Assembly: GCA_051867915.1 (NCBI GenBank)
Contig: JBJDZJ010000172.1
Coordinates: forward strand, 1 to 31,154
Origin: CAKSQF01 sp051867915
Lineage (GTDB): Bacteria > Bacillota > Clostridia > Oscillospirales > CAG-272
Length of the DNA stretch: 31,154 nt
Direction: 5' to 3'
Shown here: positions 30,801 through 31,154 of the stretch, one piece after another
How the letters are laid out: every line of letters begins with the position of its first letter
How positions within the stretch are numbered: the first letter of the stretch is position 1
The notes under the pieces: generated by a model
Databases searched by the model: none
The model's input: only the letters and a program-made list of their open reading frames with translations
Told to the model about the DNA's origin: nothing
Program-made: the position numbers and the translations under genes

Positions 30801-31154
30801 CCTCTGCCTGAACTACGAGCACAACCAAGCATTGCCGATGTATGTTTCCCGTCTGACCTGGTTCATCGACGCTAATGGCAACAATGTCTGCGACGAAGGC
30901 GAGGAAGCCATGATCCGTTACGATACTGATGGCAATTATGACGAAGAAGCCAGCGGTCTCAACGCCGACGGCACCTTCAAGTACGGCACTGTTTATAAAG
31001 TAGTTCTCACCTTTGCACTGGACGATGATACTACGGCAAGACTGGCACCGTACACCTTCAAGACCTCGGTCTACACGGGCAGCGGTTACGTGGACGCCAT
31101 CACGCACTATGACGCTGTCGGTGCGCCCACGGATGCGGTCTACGCCTACCCGAG
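27832..31154 (+). CDS. Giant secreted protein, part after the gap (open at the right edge)
   Basis: I followed the frame by hand through most of this stretch to the last base and met no stop, adding about 1,090 residues beyond the duplicated bases; the merged protein exceeds 1,570 residues and is still incomplete. The content is a chain of beta-rich, Tyr/Asp/Asn/Gly-rich modules. Around 29620-29800 a bacterial Ig-like (Big_2-type) unit reads YSVEWEIVSNTSVGEIVGQG and later AKEPGKTTVRATI. Another module ends in TWFIDANGNNVCDEGEEA, a calcium-loop-like Asp pattern. No LPxTG motif or S-layer domain is seen yet; an anchor may lie beyond the window. It is probably a cell-surface adhesin or matrix protein; the ligand is unknown. 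Confidence 0.8.
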   Translation, partial: MSADSTSKKTFINPEETTYSLTSYLRPVTGVTLYNSKSSDTGNTSYGMWTIGTSGILEAVFDEDDYYWEQGLLDNDYMKSTTQKSYVVWQIWDYFDNKLLTTIVNKSGTILNLNALYDSDGNKINIEWVNGRVYSIVAYMAEDWNGKFEYQTMTKIGQYDIQALSGNVGALGNADIVDIAQDGVITCSGHHYPNFVATVSQNTIDVLEAMKEDGEIVDWYVSLSYEEAVDTVTYPVTYKMTADSAVQVYTGAPGITTVECKVYVGYASSATVVIHSQKVDLLSFTDIDPMYNLSWDSTVVPMITLLNYEDPDAYIQLNSRFNEMAGWGRNVLGGEIDYGETLDASNIYWEYLDYNGNWVKIEPNTPGMVYGSERGETNNYLYVRADATYRACYQIGDKVFTSPKPIVVHSPVDYDDYPLVLLSSSENTTYGKGTTISADLSPVSGQSSSWSDNLYAIFQCVSWPDGARIPTKKITSSDALYADYFSDDGLTVLTDAFFRGNASYVYPGTYTYRVTVYDEDTGRTVNGITTGQVRRTSFDVSVTYDYTATGADIYIDGENISNQSDDGCYLMPGNTNEISLQARLYPTYSTLMPSGTEGYSVEWEIVSNTSVGEIVGQGTAATFVAKEPGKTTVRATIIDPGKHSVFAQVYVDIIVPIAGFTVDNISIEYGQNLATVCPNVTSVWCYGGEKVTNNLWNYLQAYPYSYPSIGAAGKTAKYNENYDFCFVFRTIGDNVFAYTVGYLDEYTIYQIDFSTLSMNTCDSDVVSSELGRGYKGYSGATLQVSPYDLELYYNYTSEWIIDPNGTYIDFISVTQTNPAVGDSAVYDPGTSWGDIKFLAGEVSFGAAPFTYSSEAYPITELVGSGMPYENAYAEYKDYLNKTDYNWYFNAAFYHWYPDLGFDTEQVYSEGIHLNELNVYTAKGEDGTVYYFSPDVMLVVNGHKVTVNDNTGGSIRACYYFDVGEVDVFDGVTVVITPPVAGETPTTADLSLCLNYEHNQALPMYVSRLTWFIDANGNNVCDEGEEAMIRYDTDGNYDEEASGLNADGTFKYGTVYKVVLTFALDDDTTARLAPYTFKTSVYTGSGYVDAITHYDAVGAPTDAVYAYP

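Noticed and set aside
26051..31107. Long minus-strand open frames opposite the giant secreted protein (26051-27523, 27652-28656, 29269-30081, 30184-31107)
   Set aside because: They are low-complexity Val/Ile/Ala/Gly/His-rich antisense shadows of a GC-rich coding strand, lack ribosome binding sites, and one crosses the N block. The plus strand has signal peptide, ribosome binding site and domain patterns.
1..31154. CRISPR arrays, IS elements, prophage genes, tRNA or rRNA
   Set aside because: No regularly spaced repeats, transposase or integrase motifs, terminal inverted repeats or RNA-gene-like sequences were recognised on either strand.

Overview
The window looks like part of a chromosome from a Gram-positive Clostridia-type bacterium (Bacillota; perhaps an uncultured gut Oscillospirales member). 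The evidence is AGGAGG-type ribosome binding sites, Wzz/BY-kinase and CpsB-type capsule regulators, a LytTR/GHKL (Agr-type) two-component pair, SPASM radical SAM enzymes and a very large secreted beta-helix protein. The genus cannot be fixed from sequence alone. No rRNA, tRNA, IS element, phage gene or CRISPR array is visible. A 100-N assembly gap lies near the right end.

Layout. (1) 14981 down to 1, minus strand: one long, tightly packed operon of at least 15 kb for exopolysaccharide production. It runs pseudo-receiver, CpsB-type phosphatase, Ig-like membrane protein, two tandem Wzz/BY-kinases, ABC exporter, PqqD, radical SAM, an 89-residue precursor peptide, HPr-kinase-like kinase, S24/S26-type peptidase, nucleotidyltransferase, polyprenyl-phosphate sugar transferase, two glycosyltransferases and a pyruvyl-transferase-family protein. 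A peptide-modification (RiPP-like) cassette thus sits inside a polysaccharide operon, joined to it by ATGA stop/start overlaps. (2) 14982-15422: divergent control region. (3) 15423-17470, plus: LytTR response regulator and GHKL sensor kinase. (4) 17641-21617, plus: a second RiPP-like cassette with radical SAM, two small precursors (51 and 62 residues) sharing a leader, a kinase-PqqD fusion and a nucleotidyltransferase, followed by a terminator. (5) 21943-25534, plus: a three-gene signalling operon (membrane sensor, NarX/DesK-type kinase, NarL-type regulator) with its own consensus promoter and terminator. (6) 25698-26081: a stand-alone receiver with Glu at the phosphoacceptor position. (7) 26258 to the right edge: a giant secreted protein interrupted by the gap.

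How the genes may work together. The strongest new signal is regulatory. Three promoters (minus operon, LytTR regulator, second cassette) carry the same operator: two direct repeats close to GCwTTTCACG with a 20-bp period, placed exactly 37 bp upstream of a TGn-extended -10 box and with no consensus -35. This ties the polysaccharide operon, both peptide cassettes and the LytTR/GHKL pair into one predicted regulon. The two cassettes share radical SAM, PqqD, HPrK-like kinase and PF14907-type nucleotidyltransferase, but no lasso cyclase, LanM/LanB or YcaO gene is seen. I infer a radical-SAM-modified peptide that is further phosphorylated and perhaps glycosylated (by analogy with the kinase/nucleotidyltransferase tailoring of paeninodin- and pseudomycoidin-type lasso peptides), acting with the cell-surface polysaccharide or as the signal read by the GHKL kinase.
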